NCBI GenBank assembly: GCA_023105745.1
Contig: JALGQZ010000013.1
Coordinates: 19,691,105-19,755,104 of the forward strand
DNA length: 64,000 nt
Direction of reading: 5' to 3'
Source of the DNA: Austropuccinia psidii
Lineage: Eukaryota > Basidiomycota > Pucciniomycetes > Pucciniales > Sphaerophragmiaceae
Made by a program: the position numbers and the translations under genes. Positions 34,936 to 47,699 of this stretch are shown piece by piece. The notes under the pieces were generated by a model. That model was not told the DNA's origin. It did no database searches and saw nothing but the letters and a program-made list of their open reading frames with translations. Every line of letters starts with the position of its first letter. The first letter of the stretch is position 1.

Positions 34936-34954
34936 CCACTGTTGGGACACCAGA
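34936..34954 (-). promoter_or_regulatory. candidate primer-binding site of TE5
   Basis: On the minus strand, two bases after the LTR CA, comes TGGTGTCCCAACAGTGG. It starts with TGG, as expected for the complement of a tRNA 3' CCA. It differs from the family-A/B site. The tRNA was not identified. Confidence 0.6.
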
Positions 34955-36742
34955 TGTGGAACTCCTTTTAGTGTAGAATTGGATAAGGAAGTCCTTGAGG
35001 GGGAAATCACAGGTAAACAGTTTTCAATTGCTGAAATAATCCTGTAACCAAGGGTGCTAATGGTGTTTTAGCTGCCCCTCTGAATATACTAAACAATCTC
35101 CCTACAGAGCTCACAAATCAATATTTAAGATTGTGGCTTTACAACTAGAGAAGGCTTTTTAGCAGTCTCTATCAGACCTATTCAATAATCAGATAAGTAA
35201 CTTATAAGTTAAAACAGTATAAAATATAATTTTCAAATAATAATATAAGATAATTTTAAGGGTAAAACCTTAATAGTATAAGAGGTTGATTTAATATAAT
35301 AGTAATAATATATATTTTAAGGGGTAAGTTCAATTTGATGTTATATATGTTATAGTACTTAATGGTTTGAGAGGGTAAGTGTTATTATAATATAATAATA
35401 AGACCTTTAATAATTTATTGGTAAGATTTTTTTCAATATAGAGTGGATGCTTGATAGATATATAAGTGATATAATATAATATAAGGGTAGGGTTTTTTAT
35501 ATATAATAATATATAGTTGTAAGGTTGGTTTTTTAATATGAAGATACAATAAGACTATTTTTTTCCTTTGAGATTGTAAAGGTTATGGGGATAAACCCAA
35601 TATCATGAGTATTATTGATAGTATTATAATTATAAGACTAATAATTTAAACATAGGGTGGATTAGTAATATTAAGTAGACCTTCTTTTAAATACTATTAA
35701 TTATAAATCACTATGAATTAAACTTCTAAGTCTATAATACTTTAATAAGATGACTAGATTAACCTACTAGTAAGGGATGAATAGTTATTCTCCTTCTTGG
35801 TATATAACTAATTGGATTCATGGGGAAAAGAGGAAAGCAATGAGGGAGAGAGTCCCTCCATTTATATTTTTTGTGCCCTCCATAGAGGCACTCAAAAACA
35901 AGTGACTTAGAATTTTTCCACTTCTTTGGGCTGGGATAGTTTTTTTATAGTGGTGAGATACCATTTGTTTGGTTTGTTGCACCAATTTATGTATGATTAT
36001 ATAATCTGAGATGTTTTTGCTGGTGAGGAATTTTGAGGTGGTGTCATTTGATCAAGATATTGCACCATATGTTTGGTTTGTTGCACCATTTCTGGGGGGA
36101 TGATGTGATTTTGTACAGCTATTGCACCATAGGTCTGTGCACTGTTTGAACTTAGGTAGAGAATTCTGTGTATTGTGGGGATTTTATTTGTCCTGTATGA
36201 GTTTTTTCTTTTCTTTATCTAACTTAATTCTGTTTTCAATTTACATTTACTGGCTTATCAGGTGGCTGTGCTTGTATTTCCACAGATTTGCTAGGTAATT
36301 TAAGGTTTTTGATGGATTTTCCTTCCATAAATTGATTGATTTGTTTTTCTTCCTGTCTTGCAACTGTTGATTGATACAGTTTTAATTTACTCCTCATTGA
36401 AGTGTCCTCAGGTTAATAACTAAATAGCTGAGTAATCCAAAGGTTGAGCAGAGCTAGGGTAACTTGAGTGTTAAACTACCCCTTTCACTGGTCACTTTAA
36501 CATTCTTTCTAGCTTGTATTTTTTCTTTTGCTTATTTTATTGCTATTCTTGTAGTAAAATGGACCATTCTTCCAGTATTTGCTTATGGAATTATACATAT
36601 TGATGAAGTTAATTCCATTTTATTGCTGAATTCATCTATTGAAATTGATTTATTATTGATTTCTCTTTGTTATTTCTTCAATTTATAGCCTTACAAATTA
36701 AATTTCACTTGAAACTGGGCTAATAAGGTATGGAATACCACA
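34955..36742 (-). repeat. TE5 5' LTR (1788 bp)
   Basis: It begins TGTGGAAC and ends ATACCACA, and is colinear with 24206-25994 with scattered substitutions (6 in the first 260 bp by eye). It is followed directly by the resumed TE4 LTR at GCATGACAGCC. Confidence 0.93.
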
Positions 36743-39700
36743 GCATGACAGCCAAAATACCATAAATCAATGGTATAGCCAAGATACCACCAAAACATGG
36801 AGCTGAGCCAAATTATCTCAAAAGGTATCAAAAAAAAAGAGGAAACTCACCTCTTTCTGAAAATATAAGTCCCATCACCACAGGACTAAGAATAACAAAG
36901 TTCTTCAGGCTCAAAGTTATTGCTGAGCATAAACCTTAATTTTAACCTCTCATCTGAAATAAAGAGTAAGAGGCTTAACCCCATCAAATGGGTAAGAAAA
37001 ATGAAGCTCTAAGCCAGGGCTATCCAATGGTACCAGCCAAAAGGAGCTAGAACCAGTATTACTGAAGTTATGGTCACATTCAGGCCAAATAAGGGTGAAC
37101 AAAACATTCACCTCTCATCTAGCTTCTACAGTTTTAGTGTGAGATACCTAAAGTGGGGTCTTCTTGGAAAGAGCACAATCAGGGCTATCTGACGGTGTCA
37201 TCCATTTCCTCATATCTTAACTATAGCAGAAGGTATGGGGCAAACAAGCCCAATACAGCTTTTTGCCTAAACCAGGCATATGTACAGAAATCTTGTACCT
37301 GGCATAACTTTGCCGTATTTAATGATAACAATATAAAATAAGGTACCATTGTGTAGAACACATAAAGGGCTACACAGAGATTTAGTTTTGAGGTTGATAT
37401 CTCAAGAACTGACAAATCTACAGCTGTTTTAAGGCAAAATCCCACATTCTGACCAATACAGCCTTACCGTTGGATAATATGCTATAACCAAGTTATGAGG
37501 TGTCAAACTGACAAAGAAGCATGTTTATACTTAAATACCTCATAAGTCAGTCAATACTGGGGTCCCATACAGTTTCTGTACAGTATTCTACGCACCATAC
37601 ACATCAGAAGAGGGCTATTAGTCCCCAGGTGAAATTTTCAGCCTGTATTGGTGAAATCTGCCCAGATGTGGTTTCAAAACCACATCTGAGCCCAATACAG
37701 GCTATACAGGTCTTTTCAAACCACAAGCCTGTCTCAGAGAGTGAAACAATCTTCACTTCCTCTACATGGAAAGGTCTGGCACCCTTTCCACCCCATTTCA
37801 GGATAAAAAGGAGGCTTTTCACAGCCAGAATTGCTTTCATCATCCTGCTCTTAAATTCCTACATAGTACAACTTTCAAAAACAGTTATACTCTTGGAAAT
37901 TCACCAGGTATAATTTTAATTTCAATTATTGTAGACTTTATTATTGTACCCCAACAGGTAAAGCTGCACCCAGGGCTTTCAATAGCGCTCACCACCACTA
38001 TTCCACAATAGTAAAGCCCTCTTATTCTTATTATAAACCCTTATCATCAACAAATAGTTTTATTTTAAACCTTTATCACCGTGTCACAGTCATAATTAGA
38101 GTTGTAAATAGTCTAATTACAGCTTTATCATAGATCAGCCTGACAGATTTCAGTCAAGAGGAGTTTTATCTTCTAAGAAACAGTCAAAACTGCCCAAATT
38201 GGTATCAAAACCTCAGCATCAATTGAGTCACATACCCTTTAGATAAATTTCAGGGCAAAATTTATGAACCTTTGCTTTGATTTTTAAATCTCACACCTTT
38301 CAGTAAGGAACTTGGGGGAGTTTGGAACTCTTGGAGCCAAGATTCCTTTTCCCCAAAACAAATCATTCCAATATATTATTTCTTTAATTTCTCAAATTCT
38401 CTTATACTAGAGATCAAAATATGCAATTAAATTGAAATTTTACAGTACACAGCTGTATTTATTGATGCCACATATGTAATTCCAAGTTCACTCATGTAAT
38501 AAACACACACATTTTGGCATTTCAATTCCAAAGACTTTAATTGTACCAAAATTCTAAACTAAACACTACACCTCTCTCTTAACAAAGAAGGTCTGGTAAA
38601 CACCACATGTGGTGTGAATCAAATTAAATTTTTGAGTTTTTTCAAGTTTTAATACAGAAAATACTAAAAAATGCATTTCAAATTTTTTACAATTGGGTCT
38701 CAGAAATTGTGCTATAATTTTAATAAGCTTATTTCTTGCGAAAGAATTTAGAAACTTTTCATTGAGATTTGCTCCAAAAATCTTCACATTTTAATACTTT
38801 TGATCATCATATATCTTGACATCAACTTTTCATGTCAAAAAATCTTGTCACATTTTGAAATTTGACTAAAGTTTTGTTGTGGAATTGTAATTTTAAACTT
38901 TATTCTTGTAATTGAACTTTATATTTATATTTCCAGTTTGTTTTTAAAATAGAAATCAATGTATTATTTTCAATTAGAACTTATTCTCATTCTTTGTGTT
39001 ATTTTGGGTATTAGAAGATACCTCCAAAGCTGAAATTTATTGGAAATGTATCATTTTATCCAGTTTTGTTTGGAGCCATCAATTTAAGTGAATCAGGATG
39101 GATATTTTTTTTGAAGTATTTGTAACATTCATTTTGTTAGGAAAAATATTCATTGGAAGTGCACATTTTGTTATGACTCCAATAGCGTTTGGAAAGATTT
39201 TCAGCTTTTCATGATTTTCTATAAAGTACTATCAGTGAATGTCATTTGAATTTTGCATTTCTTTTAATATGAGGTTTTGAAGCTTTTTTGATGATGCAAT
39301 CTTCTCCCTATGTAAATTTAATGAATTTTCATTTTAAATCGATTCAATACATGAATCAAACCTCCAAATTGTTGAATATTTTTTGAAAAAATCATTTATG
39401 TTTGAGCTCAAAAAACCTGTAAACTTCGATTTTTAAAATTTCCATATGATGTTTAGAATTCCATTTCAACCAACCCAAATATTGGGAGAAAAAATTTAAA
39501 AAAAAATTCAAAAGAAGGAAATTTGGAAAATGGAACAAAATCTTAGGAAAAGTAATCATATTATAAAATTACAAATCAAGATGAAAATAGAAAATCAAAA
39601 GCAAAACATGGAATGGAATGGAAAAAAAGCTGTTTCAATTAGTATTGATAAGAGGGAATTCAGGTCAGTCTTCCTAAATGAATCTATCATTCACACTTTG

Positions 39701-41202
39701 GGATACCTATATCCTAGTATATAAACGTTTCCAAAATAACATTCATTGATGTCTTTTTCTGGTTTTTATTGTGTTTTGTCTGTAAAAAGAAAGGGGAAGT
39801 ATTATTTAATTTGACAAGAACTATTTTGGCTTGGAAAGGTAGGAAATATATTAGACAGAAATATCACTGACAATATTAATCATAAATTCTGATATTATGT
39901 TTGATTTAAAGACCTGAGAAATGTGTCATTCAAGACTGAGAGCTACCTGCTCATATTTTTTCATAGGACTAAGTCAAACATATTCCAAACACTTCATTTT
40001 TCTGAAGTCCTTTCCAAATGATGTCACACTCCAAATCAAGAGTATTCTTCTTATAAGACCCACCTAAGAACTTTTGAAGTAATTTCGCAAATTTCTCAGC
40101 CCTTTCAATAAAAGTGGACTCCATTTGTGGTATTTCAGGATTCCAAAGTAGACCATGTTTTCTAATTCCAGTTTGAAAAGATTTGAAATTTAAGAAATTT
40201 TCTTGGGAAATTCTCAATAATGAGAGTTAATATTTTGGGAAGTGAATGAAAACATTCTTTGAAGCTCATTTGAAAGCGTTCAGATGATACTTGTATAACT
40301 TGAAGCATACTTCCAATGATGTTCCTGTCTATACTATTTTCCTCTCTTTAAGGAGAAAAACTCCAATCAATATTCTAAGAATTTTTTTCAACATGAACAA
40401 TGAGAAATTATTCTTTCATTATATTCAGAAAAAACCCAAGTGAGCTTCATATATAATTACACAAATTGAAATTTATAAGTAGATGATTAGGGAAAATTCA
40501 TTATTCTATTTTGTTTTATAAGCTTATTGGATTGAAAACTACTTCAAAACCATTTCAGCAAATTTGTGAAGAGATTTTGAGAAATAAATTTGACAAAGTA
40601 AGCTATTTATCCAAGTTCTTTTATATAAATATAGTTGATTATTCCAACAATTTCAAAATTACTACACCAATTTTTTTGTTAGTAACCAAGTAACTTTTAA
40701 ATCCTTCAAATATTTATCTCATATTCATATCAGATTTTCTTCATTTTTTTAAAAAAAATCAATAACTATTTCCCCAATACCTTTGAGGAAAGATTTATTG
40801 GAGAAATTTGAAAGTTATATTACCAATTCCCTCTAAAAGCTTGAGTTTGCTTGTTTTATATTATTCACAAATTCATGAAATTGTTTTGGAAAGTGTCAAA
40901 TTCATCAAAAAATTCAATTCAGATAAAATTTTCAATCTTGCCCCTCATTCAGGGATCTTCATATAGCTTGATACTTGAAAAATGATCTCAAAAATCAGCA
41001 ACGCAAAGCTAAAGTTCAAAATAACTCTAAAATAATACAAAAAAATCAAAAATTCATTATATAAAGAGGAACATAAATGAGTAGTTTTGAAATACAAAAA
41101 TGATTGATGATTTTCTAGGCTAATGATTTCATTAAATTAAGGTTGATCTTTGAAAATTTCTAAAGTATACTTGCATTGGCTTCATACAATCTATGTAAAT
41201 AT

Positions 41203-41667
41203 TTGTCACAGTGCTTTCTGCCAGACCTCAACAAAGGAAACCCTTGCCAAAAAGTCTATGAAACAGGTTGAAAGACCAGTTAATACTGGAAAGTTGTAGA
41301 TCACATTCCACCATGTGACAGTACCCCTGGGTTTAGAGCACTGAATTTTAAAGTGCATGTACCTGATGGTATCACCAATGTCCTCCTCAAGGAGTTACAT
41401 TAGTCACAACAAGAGCCTACAAGGAACGCCTAAGGGGTTCAATTGTTTCACACCATTGGAGCAAAAAACCCAGCAATTTCTGGTTGTTTGATCAAGAGCT
41501 CACCTTGTCTCCAACTGGAATCAAACCCATTATGTTGGTAACTGGTTTATAGTCACAAAGATGTCTTCCAGACCTCAGCAAAGGGAACTCATTCCAAAAA
41601 GGATATCAAACCAGTTGAATAACCAGTTAATACTGGCAAGTTGTATATCACACTCCACCACGTTACA
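41203..41667 (-). repeat. dimeric repeat, candidate tRNA-derived SINE
   Basis: Two 118-bp copies (41203-41320 and 41550-41667) lie exactly 347 bp apart, at about 80% identity by eye, so the unit is about 347 bp and the second unit is partial. On the minus strand GGGTTTGATTCC (41528-41517) fits the Pol III B-box consensus GGTTCRANTCC. An A-box-like GGTCTGGAAG lies about 40 bases upstream of it. The region is GC-richer than its surroundings. No tail or target duplication was identified. Confidence 0.45.
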
Positions 41668-44600
41668 ATATTGGAAGTTGAAGCTATTCTATTCTTCTTG
41701 TTCTAGTTTGAGTTGAATTTCTATGAAATTAGAGCTAACAAGCTATTGAATTTTTAAAAATACCATGATAGTTTTCTCACATATTTGAATATTTCACATG
41801 TCAGGATGATGAATTCAAAATGAATATAAAAAGTGCTATATGAGCTGTTATTCAGATAAAGACCATCCAAGGTCCAAAGGCTTAAAAAACTTTGACTTTG
41901 ATTGGTTTGAAGCCCTAACTGCTCTACTATTAAAGCAAGTGTTTGTTTTCATATGAGAATAATTTTTAATTTAAACGTTGGGATTGTATAATAAAAACTC
42001 CCTAAGGATAAAATTTTACCCAAATCTTCTACTTGAAATATCTTCATCATCTAGTTCTAGGTAAAAACAACTATTATTAACATGGGGATACTGTCAAATA
42101 TCTTTTGAATTTTGGTAAGAATCTGCTTCAAACACCTTTGTTGCATCAATACACACAGTTTTTTTAATTGAAATGACAACTTGGTATGAGAAAAAAAGAA
42201 AATTAAGGGATATAATTCTTGACTCCATATGAATCTTGATAAGAGAAAGAACTTGGATGATTGGGTATCACTTCTAGTATCCATATGATGGCAAAATCCT
42301 CAAGTCGTAGGCAAATTTTGCATTCATACAAGCTTTATGGCAAAATTTCCAGTGTTCCAGATTTTACATAAGTCATCCCTTTATTATCAATAAAAATTTT
42401 GGGCATTAATTCATATTTGGACTGTAATTTTCATATACAAATATGCAAGATATGCCCCAAACTTTAATCTATTTATTAATTTTGTGAAATTAAGTAAAGG
42501 GCAGAATTCACATACTATGGAAATTAGAATAATTCTGCTTATAGTTTAGTGCTGAATAATTGATATGTGAAAATCCTGACAAAGAATGCATATTAAGTGA
42601 CTAAATTGGAACTGTGTGGCCTGCATATTTGGCTTGATATTATTTTCAAATTTCTCATTTGAAATTTCATTTGTGTCTTATCTTCAACCTCAAGTAAAGA
42701 TATCTCCCATGTCACATTTTAAAGGTGTCACTTGCTGTCAGTTTTTACCAATTGTCTCCTGGTGAAACACTATTCCTCACTGTCAGATGTATTATTTTTT
42801 ACTTTAAAGCCCAAATTTCGATTTATATCATATATTTGTCATGATTCACGAAACATATAGAGAAGAAACTATTCAAAACTCATTTTTTGGGCTGATATTA
42901 TAAGATAATATTAATTAAAGAAAGCATTCCCACACGGGTTTGGATTTTGAGAGAATTTAATGTAACATGAAATATTATTTTACCAAAATTATCCGCAAGT
43001 TTTTCTAATATAGGCGAAGCGTAAGAGAAGCATTTAAGTATTGAATAATTTCCGTACTTTCAAAAATGTGCCTAATTCTCTTTATAATACTGGAAAGAAA
43101 TATTTTTAAAACATTAATCCAAATTTCTAATAACATGAAATATTGTAAAAAATGAATTATCATCATCAAAATGAGAAAAGTGAGTGTGCTAAAATTTAAT
43201 CAATTCTGAGAAAAGCCAAATTTAATAGATGAATCATATGGAACCTCGTATATCTAATTTTTTAGGTAATCCTCCTGAAAATGATATTAATTACTCAAAT
43301 TTTTGGACATGGCTGAAGTGTATGGTTTATTATGCTTTATTTTCAATATTTAATGCTTTGAAATTCTTTGAAGCGAATTTCCGGCCCAATTTATAGATTT
43401 GTGCACTCTATGACTTGAAATGAAAATTCTTCCAAAATGGGATCAGAAATTTGATGCCCTTTGAAATTTCATTTCATAAGCTCAAATAAAGGTTGAATAG
43501 CTAAATAGGAATGACTGGATTAATACTAGTTAAGGAGAATGTTACTTTAATTCTTTATCACAGGATAAATATCTCATTGTGAGAAACAGATTGGATTATG
43601 AGATGATAATATTTCAAAAAAAAACACCTTTCCAAATAAAGATTGAGCTGGGAAATTGAAATTCTGATAATATTTGAGAATTCTATCAAACTTTTTCTAA
43701 TATTGAAAGTTGTTTTGATCTACACTCTTTAATCAAACATCTCACATATTCCCAGTGTTTCCATTTAAGCTCAATAATTTCACAAAGGATCGAAAGTAAT
43801 CCAAACGTGTATCTGAATAAGAAAATACAGATGGGGTGTCCTCGTAATATCAAATTTCTGTCAAGTTGGAGCCATGCTTGACCTATAGTACTTAAAGATA
43901 TGGATCTCTCTCTTTGAAGTTATACGATATATGTTAAAAAACCAAAAGCTGTGCAGTTCATTATTTGGCGGGAAGATACACTCCTTTTTGTATAGCTAAT
44001 TATATACCATTGAAATTTTCTTTGAAAAAGGGAATAATATAGATTTTTTGCCATAGTGGGCAAATGGGAAATGGGTAAAGTACTTTTATGAGAAAAGGGA
44101 ATTGAATAATGTGGCTTACATCACAAATTTCTTAGAAAGTATTTATTTACATTTTGGGAATGATTTTTGGTCAGGGATATTCTATTATAAATATTGGTGT
44201 ATATTCTATGCAATATTGAAGAAATTAAAATCGTGGGAAAACCAAAATCTTATTTTGTTTATTCAGAAAAGCTCCAGATGACTAAAACTTTGATTTTAAC
44301 TATCTTAATTTCTCTTCCAAGGTTAGAGCCCATTTTAAGCTCAATTTGAAACCAGGCTGCACCTGGGTTGGACCTACGTTACATGTATCTGAAATCAAAA
44401 TTAGCTCAAAAATACATAATTCAAGAATGACGTTAGATCGTACCTGGTTGGGGTTTACTTCATATTTCTTTGAATCTCGAATTGACTTTAGATTCTTAAT
44501 TACTCTAATTGCTTTAGGTTTTATAGGTATGTTCCTATTTTCTTAATATTATGTATTATTGATGAATGGAAAAGGTTCAAGTTATTATGTGAAAGGAAAA

Positions 44601-45454
44601 TGAAAATCCATGAAAGGAAACTCAATTGGACCCAATCTTGATATATTGACCATTTGAAACTCATGATTCTATCTTTTATCTCCCTTTTTTCCGCTAATAC
44701 ATATACTCATCATGAAAGGACATATTCTATATATTGATATAGCCCCTATAGATGAGAAATCAAATTCTAAGATCCCTCAATTAATAAAATGAGGAATGGC
44801 CATTGTTTCCTCTGAAATAAAACCTGAATTCAATTATAAGGAGATTCAAGGAAGGAAGTGTTGAAATTGAATGATTTATTATGGGAGACTTAAAGAACCA
44901 GAAAGAGGCATACTAATATTACTTATTCATAATTCCTGGATTCTTGAAGGAGTGACTATATCCTTGATAATGAATTCCCTGTATTGATGATAATAATGAA
45001 ATCGAGGATACAATAGAGATTTTAATAAATTTCTTGATCCAAAAGGATTTTCAGAAAAGTTTCCTTTTTCTTATGAAGATCTTTTTAAAATCATTATCTC
45101 AAATATTACTTAACATTATGCTGTAAATATAATATATCTGTTGGTAGGCCCTTTCCTGGCTCATATCTTGTTGTTGATAACTATTTCTAGGGGTTATTAT
45201 TATTCATGAGCCTCACAGGTGTGTTTTATGCCCAATGTCATCTTTGGTGAGCTTATCTCCTATTAATCCTGACGGGTGTTGTCACTTAAACATAGGTTAG
45301 CATAATCTCTGATGCTGATATCTTGACTTGAAGGTTAATCTTTATTGAATTTTTTAGCTGAGATTATTCATAAATTGTAATTCTCTTCTCCATTAAAAAA
45401 ATATGTATAAAATTTGCCTATTATGATCAGTTTTATATATTTTAATTTACTTAA

Positions 45455-47640
45455 AATTGAACAGGGGATCATGTGAGACAATTAATTTTTGTGATATTAT
45501 TAGTAGATATAAGACAAGAGGCTCTGGTGGAGGCTCAAATTTAGTCTTTTTATTCAGTAAAACATTTGGTCACTCCTTTCAGAACGGGGAATTCAAAGAA
45601 ATGAATGTCAAACCTATTGGATTTTTATTACAATTCAGAATCAGAGATTACACTCCACTTCACAAATATTCAGTTGGAGATATAACTGCCTTTCATTTTT
45701 GGAAAAATTTAGTCTCAAAGGTTTCCACGCTAATGACCAGCCTGATATTCATTTTTTCTCATAATCCTTCATAGAAAAAACATGTTGATTATGAAACTCA
45801 ATAAGATCTTCTCCCCTTTAAAGAAAAATCATGTCTTTTACTCGAATTATATTGAAAATTGAAATCACGTAGGAAATTCCTTCAAGCGCCAAAGTGGGAA
45901 AAGAAAATCTAACATTTATACCTTCAATCTAGAAATTGACATATTTTTTATGTGAGAACACAAGAAATATCCAATATACTTCCTACCAAAAAATACATAT
46001 TTTCTTGAGAAAGCGTGATGGATTGAATTTGCGATGTGATTTCTGTTTGGAATTCATATGAGAAGATATTAATATTGGATTTAGCTAATTCAAAATTCGA
46101 CAGGTTTTGGACTGATGTTAAAATGAAGTAGTCAGATATAGGTTTGTGAGCCTGAGCCAAGTTTTCGGAAGCTTCATGAAGTTTAGTGTACTAAAAATTG
46201 ATAGAAAATCTCATCATATCTCATGGACAAAATGTAAGACTTCATAGAATGAAATCCTTTCATATAGCTTGAAATGATCATATATAGAAGCATACCTCAG
46301 AGTTTCATCAGATTTCACACAATAGGTAGATGTAATAGCTGATTTGGATCATCTATTGAGAAACTGAACACAAATTGAAGTGTTTTGAATAATATTGTTC
46401 TTTGAAATGAATTATTTTACCATGAGATCAACCCAATGAATGAAATAATATTCCAAATTGAATTTTAATTTAAATTCAGTCTTTTTTCCAGAAATATCCT
46501 GAGAGTCTTACAGGCAGAAGCGAAATGGAAATTATACCGTTTTTCAGGAAATTCGTAGAATACCTTTAGAGAAAAATATTTTGCGCTGTGAGCGTCTCAT
46601 TCCCAATCTTAACTTAATTTTAATGTATTTAAATCTCGTGGGATAATTAGGAGCCTCTTGAAAGAAGAGACCTTTCATTTTATCCATTATCCAAAAAGTC
46701 TTAACTCTAAATATGGTTTGGAATCATTTTATGTCTAGAAATTATGTGCAGAAGTTTTCAAATCAGGAGATAAACATCAAGGAATATTTTTCACCTTATG
46801 AGTCGTGTTTGAATCTTATCAATTCTCAAAAGCATTGAAAATCAACTCCTCATCAGCAAAGCTCAAATTTGCGTGCAGGGTTAATTCTGAGGAGTCAAAT
46901 ATTTGAAACAAAAATTGATCATTCCTCAAACTGTAGCAATTCCGGAAACACGTGTATTAAAAGCCATATGAAAACCATATCTGAATGGAAAAGACAGACG
47001 TATACATAAAATTTCCTCCCCTTCCCCAAAACAAGTAAGGAGAGGAATCTTACACTAAATTTTGAATAATTCTAGAAGAAATGGTGAATTCTTCAAAGAA
47101 ATATTCCCTTATTTTAAGCTTTAATGATTATTAAGTGCAAATATTCTTAAAAAACACTTACATTCTTTTTTAAGAACATATAAAATACGAAAAATCCTTT
47201 TTCACATTGAAAATTAGAATATCCCTCAAAAAGCTTAAACTTGATATATGAGGAAAAAATAGATTAAAGCTTCCAAATATCTAAATTTTCATATTTAATG
47301 GAGCTATCAGCTCCATATTACAAATAAACTTCATAAATTCATGTCAAAAGGCATTAAACCATAAGAAATAAAGTGGTTCTTTAGTATGTAAATGGAAAAG
47401 ATAGGTAATTCTAGATTCACTGAGCTTATTGGAAAATGATCTAAAGGAATGCCTATAATTTCTCTAATATGATCCAAATATCATCAAACTACGTATCCCT
47501 TTGTCGAATAATTCCCCCAAAACAGTATCAAAGCTTTTAAATATGAGTCATAATTTCTCCCAAGATATTATTTTTTTACGCCAGTATTCTGCGACAAGGA
47601 AGGCTTTTCAAAATATAAATGAGTCTATTTCTCAGTACAT
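45455..47640 (+). repeat. left arm of a diverged inverted duplication
   Basis: The reverse complement of this region aligns, with many substitutions and small gaps (about 75-80% by eye), to 60050-64000 once the solo LTR at 61126-62997 is removed. The alignment starts at the 105-codon open frame 45457-45774 and fades near 47640. It is of unknown nature: an old transposon family or a segmental duplication. Confidence 0.75.
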
Positions 47641-47699
47641 AATTGAATTGAATGCCTCATAAGGTGTGCTTAATGAATTCATAGTCGTATCATCTGTCA

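Larger units (their letters stand above)
24206..36742 (-). mobile_element. TE5: family-C LTR element encoding Gag and protease only (12.5 kb, non-autonomous)
   Basis: The two LTRs (24206-25994, 1789 bp; 34955-36742, 1788 bp) have TGTGG...CCACA ends and differ by only 2-4% by eye. The target duplication is GCAT (AGCAT if the final LTR A is shared). On the minus strand the order is 5' LTR, primer site, Gag, zinc knuckle, retropepsin, a long C-terminal region without known domain, then about 4 kb of AT-rich noncoding DNA, polypurine tract and 3' LTR. No RT, RNase H or integrase motif was found in any frame. Intact ends and a close LTR pair show it transposed fairly recently with help in trans. 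Confidence 0.9.
15927..38145 (+). mobile_element. TE4: complete family-B chromodomain-type Ty3/gypsy element, with TE5 nested in its 3' LTR
   Basis: It begins TGTCAGCC and ends GCCTGACA, and GATTT flanks it at 15922-15926 and 38146-38150. The order is 5' LTR, primer site, leader, ORF1 with intron, ORF2 (capsid, zinc knuckle, protease, RT, RNase H, integrase, chromodomain-like tail), then 3' LTR. Without TE5 it is about 9.7 kb. The LTR pair differs by roughly 8-10% by eye, so it is old. ORF2 holds ten isolated nonsense codons and the RT motif-A Asp is lost, so this copy cannot encode an active RT. Confidence 0.94.
24169..38145 (+). repeat. TE4 3' LTR, split by TE5 (24169-24205 and 36743-38145)
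   Basis: The first 37 bp (TGTCAGCCTGTGACTC... to AAGCAT) lie left of TE5. The rest resumes at GCATGACAGCC on its right and ends GCCTGACA, followed by the GATTT duplication. GCAT is present on both sides of TE5. The purine-rich stretch GAGTAAGGATA just before 24169 is the likely polypurine tract. Confidence 0.92.
15037..39035 (-). repeat. old family-A solo LTR, split in two by TE4
   Basis: The left piece (15037-15926) begins TGTAAGG and aligns with the first 890 bp of the TE1 LTR. The right piece (38151-39035) continues that alignment to a decayed end (AAAGCTGAAA against AAGGCTCACA). Together they make about 1775 bp against 1826. TTTAT flanks the unit on both sides (15032-15036 and 39036-39040), with no gag or pol attached, so it is a solo LTR left by LTR-LTR recombination. 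It is clearly more diverged than the other family-A LTRs. Confidence 0.87.
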
